NCBI GenBank assembly: GCA_946886185.1
Contig: CAMPIC010000222.1
Coordinates: 1 to 5,746, forward strand
Origin: an uncultured bacterium
Lineage (GTDB): Bacteria; Eisenbacteria; RBG-16-71-46; CAIMUX01
Direction: 5' to 3'
DNA length: 5,746 nucleotides
Positions 1 through 5,746 of this stretch are shown here, in pieces (positions within the stretch are counted from its first letter, which is position 1; every line of letters begins with the position of its first letter). The notes beneath the pieces are model-generated. The model was not told the origin of the DNA, searched no databases, and saw nothing but the letters and a program-made list of their open reading frames with translations. A program made the position numbers and the translations under genes.

Positions 1-1059
1 CATTTGCTCCACCACGCCGAGCCCGACTCCGAAGCATTGAGCGAGGAACAGCACCGTCACTCCCGCGAACAACGCAGTGCCGTTCTGATTCGCGGTAGCC
101 CCGACCGTGAGCACGAAGCGCGAGATCCGGCGCGGCAGCCCGAGCCGGTCCTCGGCCACGCGCAGCGACGTAGGCAAGGTCGCGTTGCTCGAGGCGGTGG
201 AGAACGCCATCAGCATCGCCTCCTGCGAATCCCGGAAGAAGCGGATCGGCGAGTAACGGCCGAGCAGTTTGAGCACGAGCGAGTAGACCACGAACATGTG
301 GAACGCGAGCGCGAGCAAGACGACCGCGACGAAGCTGCCCAGCCGGAGCAGCAGATCCCAGCCGAAGAGCGCCGCGAGATTGAACATGAAGCAGAAGACG
401 GCGTACGGCGCGAGGCGGATCACCAGACCGATCAACTTCATCGAAACTTCGAAAAGCCCCTCGATCCCCTCCTGCAAGGTCTGGGTGGCGCGGCTCCTCG
501 TCGTCACGAGCCCGATTCCGATCATCAGCGCGAAGAACATCACCGCCAGGATCGCGTTGTCCGCCGCGGCACGGATCACGTTGTCGGGAACGATCGCCAG
601 CACCATGTCGAGTCCACGAGGCTGGTCCGCGCTCGACTTCACGATCGCGCTGGCGCGGTCGGAGCTCGCGGCCAGCATCTCCTGCGCCACCGCGGGATCC
701 ACGCCCGCTCCGGGCTCGATCCAGTTCACCAGCACGAGACCGACGAAAACGGCGATGGAGGAGATCACGACCGTATAGGCGAGCGTGCGCCAGCCGACAT
801 TGCCGAGCGCGCGGATCTCGCCCATCTCCGCGATCCCCACCACGAGCGCGGAGAAGAGCAGAGGGAGCACCAGCATGAAGATCAGCCGCAGGAACAGCTG
901 CCCAGCCGGTTGCGTGATGTACTGGGTGACCCACTGGACCCATGCGGTCTCGCTGCCCGCACTGGTATAGACGAGAAGTCCCAGCGTGAGTCCGGCCACG
1001 AAGCCGATCACCATCTGCCAGTGGAGCTGCAGGCCCTTCGGGGAGTTTTCTATGCTCAT
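1..1059 (-). CDS. Dicarboxylate/amino-acid:cation symporter (SLC1/DAACS family), C-terminus cut by window edge
   Basis: Inner-membrane secondary transporter expected to couple uptake of a C4-dicarboxylate or acidic/neutral amino acid to cation flow. The frame stays open from the ATG at 1059 to base 1 (353 codons). The family is usually about 400-450 residues, so TM8 and the substrate-contacting end are missing. Visible are hydrophobic TM segments from residue 17 onward, the TM3 region (about 90-112) followed by an EPG turn, the HP1 serine motif SSNATLP at 290-296, and the TM7 motif NQNGT at 324-328. The canonical forms are SSSATLP and NMDGT. Aligned by eye to GltPh, T96, I99 and N326 replace Y89, T92 and D312 of the third sodium site. 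An AGGAGG site sits 8 nt before the ATG. The gene follows the nuclease stop by 21 bp, so the two are probably co-transcribed. The family is secure; substrate and ion are not. Confidence 0.95.
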   Translation of the reverse strand, partial: MSIENSPKGLQLHWQMVIGFVAGLTLGLLVYTSAGSETAWVQWVTQYITQPAGQLFLRLIFMLVLPLLFSALVVGIAEMGEIRALGNVGWRTLAYTVVISSIAVFVGLVLVNWIEPGAGVDPAVAQEMLAASSDRASAIVKSSADQPRGLDMVLAIVPDNVIRAAADNAILAVMFFALMIGIGLVTTRSRATQTLQEGIEGLFEVSMKLIGLVIRLAPYAVFCFMFNLAALFGWDLLLRLGSFVAVVLLALAFHMFVVYSLVLKLLGRYSPIRFFRDSQEAMLMAFSTASSNATLPTSLRVAEDRLGLPRRISRFVLTVGATANQNGTALFAGVTVLFLAQCFGVGLGVVEQM

Positions 1060-1067
1060 GCGCGCGT

Positions 1068-1073
1068 CCTCCT
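1068..1073 (-). promoter_or_regulatory. Ribosome binding site of the symporter
   Basis: AGGAGG lies in the 21-bp gap after the nuclease stop codon, 8 nt before the ATG at 1059. It fixes the symporter start and leaves no room for a separate promoter in the gap, which supports a two-gene transcript. Confidence 0.8.
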
Positions 1074-1080
1074 CTCAGAA

Positions 1081-1662
1081 TCACATGGACTCGGCGGGGT
1101 CTCCCCAGAGCCCACGGCCCGCATCGCGCGCCTTGCTTTCGTAGAATCGGAACAGGTCCATGTGCGTGAACGGATACTTCGTGTAGGCGTGCCCGTATCC
1201 CTGTCGCACGATCTCCAGATTGACGAAGAGCCCGTCCGGGACGCGATAGAGATAGCCGAGGGTGCGGCCATACCGGTCCACCGTGTTGCCCGGCTCGGAC
1301 TGCAGATACACCGACTCGCCCGCGAGCAGATTGGTCAGAAAGCGGCTCGCCTCCTTGCCGTACGCTTCGACCGGCCGGCGAGGGTGCACCGTCTCGGGAG
1401 TATCCACCCCGATCAATCGGACCGTCGTCTCATCGCCGCGCAATCGGAGGACGACCGTGTCTCCATCGACGATCCGGACCACTTCCGCCGTGTCCAGGGA
1501 TGAGAAATCGGGTCGCGGAATTTCCGGAGCAGCGCGTTGCGCGATGACGACTGGTCCGAGCAGAGCGAGCAACGCGATGGCGAGCCCGACCCAGGCGAAC
1601 CGCGCCAATCCACGTCGAACCGCGCGCGGGCGCATCCGCTGGTTCGTTGATCCCCCGGTCAC
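1081..1662 (-). CDS. Membrane-anchored thermonuclease (SNase-like) family protein
   Basis: Staphylococcal-nuclease-fold protein of 193 residues, predicted to cleave DNA or RNA phosphodiester bonds with calcium. It opens with an arginine-rich N-terminus (residues 11-21) and one hydrophobic helix (about 22-41), so it is probably an inner-membrane anchor or an uncleaved/cleaved signal with the nuclease outside the cytoplasm. The OB-fold domain spans about 58-190. It keeps DGDT (66-69), R82, D87, T88 and E90 in RLIGVDTPE, and R133 in DRYGR. These match D21, R35, D40, T41, E43 and R87 of the S. aureus enzyme, so it should be active. The start is GTG at 1662, chosen for the GGGGAG 7 nt upstream; the ATG at 1635 has a poorer site. 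It ends with TGA, 21 bp before the symporter. Its role (nucleic-acid scavenging, nuclease defence, biofilm turnover) is not shown by context. Confidence 0.93.
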   Translation of the reverse strand: MTGGSTNQRMRPRAVRRGLARFAWVGLAIALLALLGPVVIAQRAAPEIPRPDFSSLDTAEVVRIVDGDTVVLRLRGDETTVRLIGVDTPETVHPRRPVEAYGKEASRFLTNLLAGESVYLQSEPGNTVDRYGRTLGYLYRVPDGLFVNLEIVRQGYGHAYTKYPFTHMDLFRFYESKARDAGRGLWGDPAESM

Positions 1663-1669
1663 GAAATAG

Positions 1670-1675
1670 CTCCCC
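1670..1675 (-). promoter_or_regulatory. Ribosome binding site supporting the GTG start of the nuclease
   Basis: GGGGAG, the end of a run of seven G followed by AG, lies 7 nt before the GTG at 1662. The only nearby alternative, ATG at 1635, has GGGGGA 15 nt away and nothing closer, so the GTG is preferred. Confidence 0.6.
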
Positions 1676-1885
1676 CCCGTGATCGCCAGAAACCGCCCCG
1701 CGCTCCTGGTGCCGGAGTGGCCGATACCATCCGGATTCAGAAACGACCCTCATCCCGCATGAAGGAGTAGTTCCCGCGCGGATGCAAGTCTATGTGTTCG
1801 CGGACGAAAAGGGGAGTGCCCTTGGGCCTGGCGGCGCCGCTCGTCCTCTCCGAGGCGGGCAGAACTTCGCTGGAGACGGGCGCGG

Positions 1886-3277
1886 TTACAGCGATTCCAG
1901 GAACCGCAGGAGCGCGCGCCGATCGCCGCCCGGCAGGTCGATGAAACGCTGGGTCACCACCTCGCTCTCCCCGCCATGCCAGAGGATCGCTTCCTGGAGA
2001 GAGCGAGCCCGCCCGTCGTGGAGGAAGTAGGAGTGCCCGTTTATCACGCTCTGCAGGCCGATCCCCCAAAGCGGAGTCGTTCTCCACTCCGCGCCCTCGG
2101 CGATGCCCTGGCGATACGGATCCGCCAACTCGGCGCCGAGGTCGTGCAGCAGGAGGTCGGTGTAGGGATGGATCTCCTGGTTGCTCAACTCGGGCACTTC
2201 GGTCCCGAGGAGCGTGCGAACCATCGCGCTCGTCGTACGGAGAACCGGCGTGTGACAGCTCGCGCATCCGATCTCTCCGAACAGCGCCTCGCCGCGCAGC
2301 ACCTCAGGGTTGCGCACGTCGCGCCGCGCGGGCACGCCCAGCGTATGGAAGTAGAAGTCGACCGCGTCGAACTCCTCCTGCCTCATGTCCGGCGGATGAT
2401 GCAGCACCGAATCGGGAACGGCCGGGTTCTGCTCCGCGAACGGCTCTTCCGGGAAGAGCTCGCCGGTGATTCCGATGTCGGAAAGGAAGGTCCGTTCGAT
2501 GTCCAGGTCCGCGTTTTGCGCTTTGTAGCCGAACCGCCCGATCCTCGTTCCCCCTCGCGGATGCGCGACCCGGTTCGGGCGCCCACTGATGGGTGGGACC
2601 TGCTCCGCCGCCAACGCTTCGAGCGTCTCGTCCGGGATCGCGCGGAGCAACCCGAGGCCCACCTGGCGCGCGGGAATCCGCAACGAGAACGCGAACGGTT
2701 TGGGCGCAGTGCCCGAGTACCAATCGCCGAACGTGACGCGCGGGACGACCAACTCGAACGGCTCGCCATCCGCGAACTGGCCGTTCCGCGCGGAACGCAT
2801 GGTCACGCTCACTTTCGCTTCCGGAACGGCCCCGAAGGTCGCCTGATCCTGGATGACGGTGCCGTATCCAGGAACCGGCGATCCCTCCGGTGTCGAGATG
2901 CGAATCAGGAAGTTGGTCGAGCCCGCGCCCGACCCGCCGAGCCGCCACGAGTCCGGCATGGAGCGCCCGTCGGAGAAGTGGCACTGCGCGCAGCTGATGC
3001 TGTTGAAGGTGGGACCGAGTCCGCCGAACGGCACGTCGTGGCCGGCGATGCGCCCCACTTCCACGAGACGATCCCCCTCGAGGTGCAACGCGAGATTCGA
3101 CACGTTGGGCGCCGGAGTCGAGTACGCCTGCGCGGCCGGACTGAATACCGTGAGCGCTCCTCCCGACCAGTAGCGCGGATCCGCGTACTCCAAATCCGGC
3201 GACGTCGGTTCGTCCTCGCTGCAGGCCAGCGCGCCCAGCGCCAGCAGGACCGCGCATCCGGGGACTCCGCGCCTCAC
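1886..3277 (-). CDS. Di-heme c-type oxidoreductase (DHOR/DUF1111 family) lipoprotein
   Basis: Predicted periplasm-facing, lipid-anchored c-type cytochrome of 463 residues related to MauG/cytochrome-c-peroxidase-like DHOR proteins; no substrate is proven for the family. The signal sequence ends in ALAC with Cys19 as the likely lipidated residue, followed by an acidic SEDEPTSPD linker. Heme site 1 is C96-A-Q-C-H100, preceded by the family motif GLGPTFNSIS. Heme site 2 is C338-A-S-C-H342. Other DHOR blocks are PYTDLLLHDLG (H378), EWRTTPLWGIGL, FLHDGRA (H420) and ILWHGGE (H434). Covalent heme attachment needs a cytochrome c maturation system elsewhere in the genome. The start is GTG, only 4 bp after the imelysin stop, and its GGAG site lies inside the imelysin 3' end, so the two are translationally coupled. 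Imelysin/DHOR pairs recur in bacterial iron-linked loci, hence a possible iron-oxidising or peroxidase role (inference). Confidence 0.95.
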   Translation of the reverse strand: MRRGVPGCAVLLALGALACSEDEPTSPDLEYADPRYWSGGALTVFSPAAQAYSTPAPNVSNLALHLEGDRLVEVGRIAGHDVPFGGLGPTFNSISCAQCHFSDGRSMPDSWRLGGSGAGSTNFLIRISTPEGSPVPGYGTVIQDQATFGAVPEAKVSVTMRSARNGQFADGEPFELVVPRVTFGDWYSGTAPKPFAFSLRIPARQVGLGLLRAIPDETLEALAAEQVPPISGRPNRVAHPRGGTRIGRFGYKAQNADLDIERTFLSDIGITGELFPEEPFAEQNPAVPDSVLHHPPDMRQEEFDAVDFYFHTLGVPARRDVRNPEVLRGEALFGEIGCASCHTPVLRTTSAMVRTLLGTEVPELSNQEIHPYTDLLLHDLGAELADPYRQGIAEGAEWRTTPLWGIGLQSVINGHSYFLHDGRARSLQEAILWHGGESEVVTQRFIDLPGGDRRALLRFLESL

Positions 3278-3281
3278 TCGA

Positions 3282-4361
3282 TCACTCCATCACCAGCGCC
3301 CGAACGTCTCCGTCCAGGGTCGACGCCACGCGCATGATCGCGGCTTGCGCCGCCTCGATCTCGGCGCTCGCGTCCAGATGATCTCGAAACGGAAACGGGA
3401 TCGCCGCGATCGCGCTGATCGCCTCTCCGATTTCCTGCTGGAGCCGCTGGTCGAGGGCGGGTGAGCGTGCCTCCAAGAACTGGTCCAGTCCCGGACCGCC
3501 CGTCCCCCCCGCGCGGCCGAGATAGGCGTGCTGCACGCTCCGCAGGTTGTTCTGGAAATCGTCGAGCGAGTTGTAGCTGAATTGCGATTCCTCGAGCCCG
3601 GGATCGCGCTCGTCGTACGGATCGGCGATCTTGCCGTTGGCCACCTCGTCGCAGATCCCGATCATTCCTTCGATGATTTCGATCACGGCATCGCGTTGCG
3701 TTGCGTATCGGCTTCCGGAGCTGCCCGCGCCTTCGAGCTCGTCGGCATAGGCGGCGCCGCCGTCGTACCCGCTGGCCCACGCGTCCCAGAGCGCCGTACA
3801 GTCCTGATTCAGCACTTCGGACGTGGCCAGTAGGTACTCTCGCTCCCGCGCCGTGATCTCGCTCACCTCCCGCGCCTCTCCCCCGCGGAAGAGCAGATAC
3901 TCGAGGGTGTGGAAACCACGGAGCGCCGGCCCGAGCCCTTCGGCGATGAAGCTCGCGGTCAACTCGAAATCGCTCTCCAGAACCTGCTCCAACTGCTGGC
4001 GGTCCACCGGCCAGCTGTCGAGGGACGGATCGAGGCCGAGAAAAGCCGCGGGGCCGAACAGGAATCCTTCGCTCGCTTCCCAAGGCTCGCGAGCGGCGCG
4101 CCAGGCGTCCGCGGCGCCCTCGAGCAGCGCTTGGTTCGAAGGGTCGGCATTCGAAGCGGCGATCGCCGCGTGCAGATCTTCGGCGCGATCGCGCAGAGCG
4201 GCATAGGTCGGGACCGCGACGTTGTCCGAGAAGCTCGTGAGGAACGGGGCAAAATCGTAGCTCTCGATCTCGGGTCCGGTCGCGCCGTCATCATCGGAGC
4301 AAGCGGCGAGCGAGAGCGCCACAAGGGGGATGGCGAGCCAGGTGGAACGGGTCCATTTCAT
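3282..4361 (-). CDS. Imelysin family (M75/EfeO-like) lipoprotein
   Basis: Lipoprotein of 359 residues in the imelysin-like M75 family (IrpA, ICMP, C-terminal domain of EfeO), associated with periplasmic iron or heme handling; protease activity is doubtful for many members. The signal peptide ends in LAAC with Cys21 lipidated, then a SDDDGATGPE linker. The imelysin fold is two helical bundles. The first has AWRAAREPWE (86-95), LDSWPVD and the signature GFHTLEYLLF with the HxxE metal-ligand candidates H151 and E154. The second has SYNSLDDFQNNLRSVQHAYLG (262-282), also family-typical. I start it at ATG 4361 because AGGAGG lies 10 nt upstream; an in-frame TTG at 4370 would be only 1 nt from that site. 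It follows the porin by 82 bp and is 4 bp from the DHOR gene. There is no N-terminal cupredoxin domain, unlike E. coli EfeO. Confidence 0.95.
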   Translation of the reverse strand: MKWTRSTWLAIPLVALSLAACSDDDGATGPEIESYDFAPFLTSFSDNVAVPTYAALRDRAEDLHAAIAASNADPSNQALLEGAADAWRAAREPWEASEGFLFGPAAFLGLDPSLDSWPVDRQQLEQVLESDFELTASFIAEGLGPALRGFHTLEYLLFRGGEAREVSEITAREREYLLATSEVLNQDCTALWDAWASGYDGGAAYADELEGAGSSGSRYATQRDAVIEIIEGMIGICDEVANGKIADPYDERDPGLEESQFSYNSLDDFQNNLRSVQHAYLGRAGGTGGPGLDQFLEARSPALDQRLQQEIGEAISAIAAIPFPFRDHLDASAEIEAAQAAIMRVASTLDGDVRALVME

Positions 4362-4371
4362 CAGATTCAAT

Positions 4372-4377
4372 CCTCCT
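4372..4377 (-). promoter_or_regulatory. Ribosome binding site that decides the imelysin start
   Basis: AGGAGG is 10 nt before the ATG at 4361 and 1 nt before the in-frame TTG at 4370. The spacing rules out the TTG and shortens the protein by three residues relative to the longest reading frame. Confidence 0.8.
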
Positions 4378-4406
4378 CACTTTGGAAATCGATCCGGTCG
4401 AGCGAT

Positions 4407-4423
4407 CCGATCGGGTAGATCGG
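4407..4423 (-). other. Small hairpin in the porin-imelysin gap
   Basis: The 82-bp gap holds a perfect 6-bp inverted repeat, CCGATC and GATCGG, around a 5-nt loop. No T-run follows on the minus strand, so it is not a standard intrinsic terminator. It could partly attenuate transcription, act as a processing or stability element setting porin above imelysin output, or be chance. A 7-bp direct repeat CGATCCG (4390-4396 and 4403-4409) overlaps it at a 13-bp period. Confidence 0.35.
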
Positions 4424-4443
4424 CCATCACAGGTAACAGGCGT

Positions 4444-5697
4444 CTAGTCAGTGCTGAATGCGAACCCCACGCTCACGGTGTTCTCGTCGCGCAGGTCCTC
4501 TGATCCCAGCGAGCGCATCGCGTAGTCCGCTTTGAGCGCCACTTGCGGAGCCGGACGGAAGTCGATTCCTACGGTCGTGACGGTGCGCTCGAAACGTGGA
4601 TCGGGGAAAATGGACGGATCGGTGTCCGCCATCGCGTCGTACTCCTCGATGCGCAGGAACGGGATCAAGCGATGGCCGGCCAGCGTCGGAAAGAGTGAGA
4701 GCACGTCGAAACCGGCTTCGAGGTACGCCAGCCTTGCCTCGCGCGCCACGGGCGTGCGCGGAACTTCCAGCGCATTGGAGAGGCGGGCGTTCTTGGCGCT
4801 GATCTGATCCGCGTTGTCGATCGTGCCCCGGAGCGCCATGACGCGTCCGATCCACGGTCCATGCTCGAGCCGCGCATGCGCTTCCAGGATCGTCACCGTT
4901 CCGTCGATGCCGTCCATGTCCGGCTTGGGACGGTTCCCGTTGGCATCTCCGCGATAGCCCGCGATGCCGATCCGCAGGTCGTCCATCAGGCCAGTCTCGA
5001 GCAGCCCGGTCCACGCCAGGTCGGTCGCGCGCACCTGCTCGAAGCGGCGCTGATGTCCCCCCACGATCCAGTTCTGCGAGCTGAATCCGGAGGAGTCGAG
5101 CGCGTTCACCACCTGGGCGCGATATCGGACGAATCGCCACCTCCCGAACGCTTCGATCCCCATTTCGAACCAGGTGACCGGCAGGATCGAAGATTCCGAC
5201 TCGGAACGGGACACGGTCAGGTAGGACAGGGGGGACGTGTCTTGATTGCTGAGACCGATCGGGAGCAGGATCCGCCCGCCTCGCAGGGACAACCACGGCG
5301 CCGCGCGATAGGTCAGGTGCAGCTGCTCGAGAGCCGCTTCCCCTCCGCTCTCGACCTCGCGATCGTATTCTCCGAATTCCTCATACTCGAGCTCGACCGC
5401 GGTGCCCGCTCCCAGATGCTCCCACTCGAGCTCGGCTTCCGCGGCCAGATTCGGCCGGAAGCGGTACTCGAACTCCAGCACCAGCCGCGGAATGTCCACG
5501 ATCGCGCGGCTGTCGGCGGGCGACCCGGCCGGCCCCGATTTCTGGTCGGGTCCGTAGTCGAAGTGGGAGTAGTGCCCTTCTCCGTAGGCCGCGAAATGGA
5601 ACCCGGAGCCCTCCCCGGCACGCCCCAAGCCGGGATCGCTTGCAACGCAAACCGCAGCGACTAATAGACTTATGAGAGTGATCCGGATGCGATGCAT
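4444..5697 (-). CDS. Outer-membrane beta-barrel porin (Porin_O_P-like)
   Basis: Predicted outer-membrane channel of 417 residues. It has an N-terminal signal peptide (hydrophobic core about 6-20, probable cleavage somewhere between 20 and 28), then a chain of alternating hydrophobic/polar strands rich in aromatic and Arg/Glu residues, as in phosphate-selective-porin-like barrels. Recognisable blocks are the aromatic first strand FHFAAYGEGHYSHF (33-46), RLVLEFEYRF (71-80), an acidic segment (102-120, nine Asp/Glu in 19), LRGGRILLPIGL (138-149) and ILPVTWFEMGIEAFG, a pattern I know from barrels of this type. The last strand is VSVGFAFSTD, ending three residues past the final Phe. The start is ATG with AAGGAG 4 nt upstream. 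It is first in the probable porin-imelysin-DHOR operon, directly behind a Fur-like palindrome. The solute is unknown; an iron chelate or other metal form is suggested only by context. Confidence 0.85.
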   Translation of the reverse strand: MHRIRITLISLLVAAVCVASDPGLGRAGEGSGFHFAAYGEGHYSHFDYGPDQKSGPAGSPADSRAIVDIPRLVLEFEYRFRPNLAAEAELEWEHLGAGTAVELEYEEFGEYDREVESGGEAALEQLHLTYRAAPWLSLRGGRILLPIGLSNQDTSPLSYLTVSRSESESSILPVTWFEMGIEAFGRWRFVRYRAQVVNALDSSGFSSQNWIVGGHQRRFEQVRATDLAWTGLLETGLMDDLRIGIAGYRGDANGNRPKPDMDGIDGTVTILEAHARLEHGPWIGRVMALRGTIDNADQISAKNARLSNALEVPRTPVAREARLAYLEAGFDVLSLFPTLAGHRLIPFLRIEEYDAMADTDPSIFPDPRFERTVTTVGIDFRPAPQVALKADYAMRSLGSEDLRDENTVSVGFAFSTD

Positions 5698-5710
5698 GGA
5701 GCTCCTTACA

Positions 5711-5729
5711 GCTACTGAGACTCAGTATC
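5711..5729 (-). promoter_or_regulatory. Fur-box-like palindromic operator upstream of the porin operon
   Basis: The core, TACTGAG-A-CTCAGTA at 5713-5727 (plus-strand reading), is a perfect 7-1-7 inverted repeat. The 19-mer GCTACTGAGACTCAGTATC agrees with the classical Fur consensus GATAATGATAATCATTATC at 14 of 19 positions, including the TGA/TCA cores. It ends 15 bp before the porin ATG, just upstream of the AAGGAG site. A weak -10 candidate, GATACT (minus strand, 5724-5729), overlaps it, and its -35 would fall beyond the window edge. A repressor bound here would block initiation. Symmetry is seen directly; Fur as the regulator is inferred from the motif and the iron-linked genes downstream. 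Another Fur-family or other dimeric repressor is possible. Confidence 0.6.
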
Positions 5730-5746
5730 AAGAAGGGGCACGATAC

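Noticed and set aside
4..1503. Long plus-strand open frame of 499 codons
   Set aside because: It lies antisense to the symporter and nuclease, whose translations show clear family motifs. Its product is a His/Arg/Glu-rich low-complexity string typical of an antisense frame in GC-rich DNA, with no signal or domain.
1672..1678. Run of seven C (G on the coding strand) at the nuclease ribosome site, as a phase-variable tract
   Set aside because: Seven bases is short for slippage-driven switching, and such runs are expected in GC-rich DNA. There is no other evidence of phase variation.
1680..1800. Promoter for the nuclease-symporter unit
   Set aside because: A promoter is expected in this gap, but the best minus-strand pairs (for example TTGCAT with CTTCAT) match sigma-70 hexamers poorly, so none is called.
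1807..1823. Possible intrinsic terminator after the DHOR gene (AAGGG/CCCTT stem followed by TT)
   Set aside because: Only a 5-bp stem with two G-C-poor ends and a very short T-run on the minus strand, 63 bp past the stop. Too weak to call.
1737..2267. Minus-strand frame that continues past the DHOR stop and ends in a fairly natural-looking tail (REHIDLHPRGNYSFMRDEG)
   Set aside because: It overlaps the DHOR gene in another frame for most of its length, has no ribosome site at a start in the gap, and I do not recognise the tail. A decayed gene remnant in 1737-1885 cannot be excluded but is not supported.
1976..3337. Plus-strand frame of 453 codons opposite the di-heme oxidoreductase
   Set aside because: The opposite strand encodes two CxxCH sites and the DHOR motifs. 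This frame is Arg-rich without recognisable structure and is an antisense shadow.

Overview
The window is GC-rich bacterial DNA with five genes, all on the minus strand, packed with few gaps and no sign of mobile elements, tRNA, rRNA or CRISPR. The host is a diderm (Gram-negative type): the genes encode an outer-membrane beta-barrel, two secreted lipoproteins and a c-type cytochrome. Start codons are mixed (ATG, GTG) with good purine-rich ribosome sites. The acidic linker after the lipobox cysteine, with a TGP or TSP motif, resembles lipoproteins of GC-rich lineages such as Gemmatimonadota, Eisenbacteria or Myxococcota. That resemblance is only an impression and the lineage cannot be fixed from this window.

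Reading in the direction of transcription (right to left), the first block, 5697 to 1886, is a probable three-gene operon: an outer-membrane porin, an imelysin/M75-family lipoprotein, and a di-heme c-type oxidoreductase (DHOR/DUF1111) lipoprotein. The last two genes are 4 bp apart. Just upstream of the porin lies a perfect 7-1-7 palindrome (5713-5727), whose 19-bp form matches the classical Fur box at 14 of 19 positions. The block therefore looks like an iron-responsive envelope system. It has an outer-membrane channel, a periplasm-facing M75 protein of the family that includes EfeO, and a heme redox protein in place of the EfeB peroxidase. No inner-membrane permease is seen next to it.

After a 223-bp gap (1663-1885) comes a second transcription unit: a membrane-anchored staphylococcal-nuclease-like enzyme with all its catalytic residues, then, after 21 bp, a dicarboxylate/amino-acid:cation symporter of the SLC1/DAACS family that runs off the left edge. 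The symporter's TM7 motif reads NQNGT instead of NMDGT, and two further residues aligned with the third sodium site of archaeal GltPh are also replaced, so its cation coupling probably differs from GltPh.

Most of this is recognisable family content. The points most worth following are the Fur-like operator, the porin-imelysin-DHOR set as an EfeOB-like assembly, and the altered symporter cation site.
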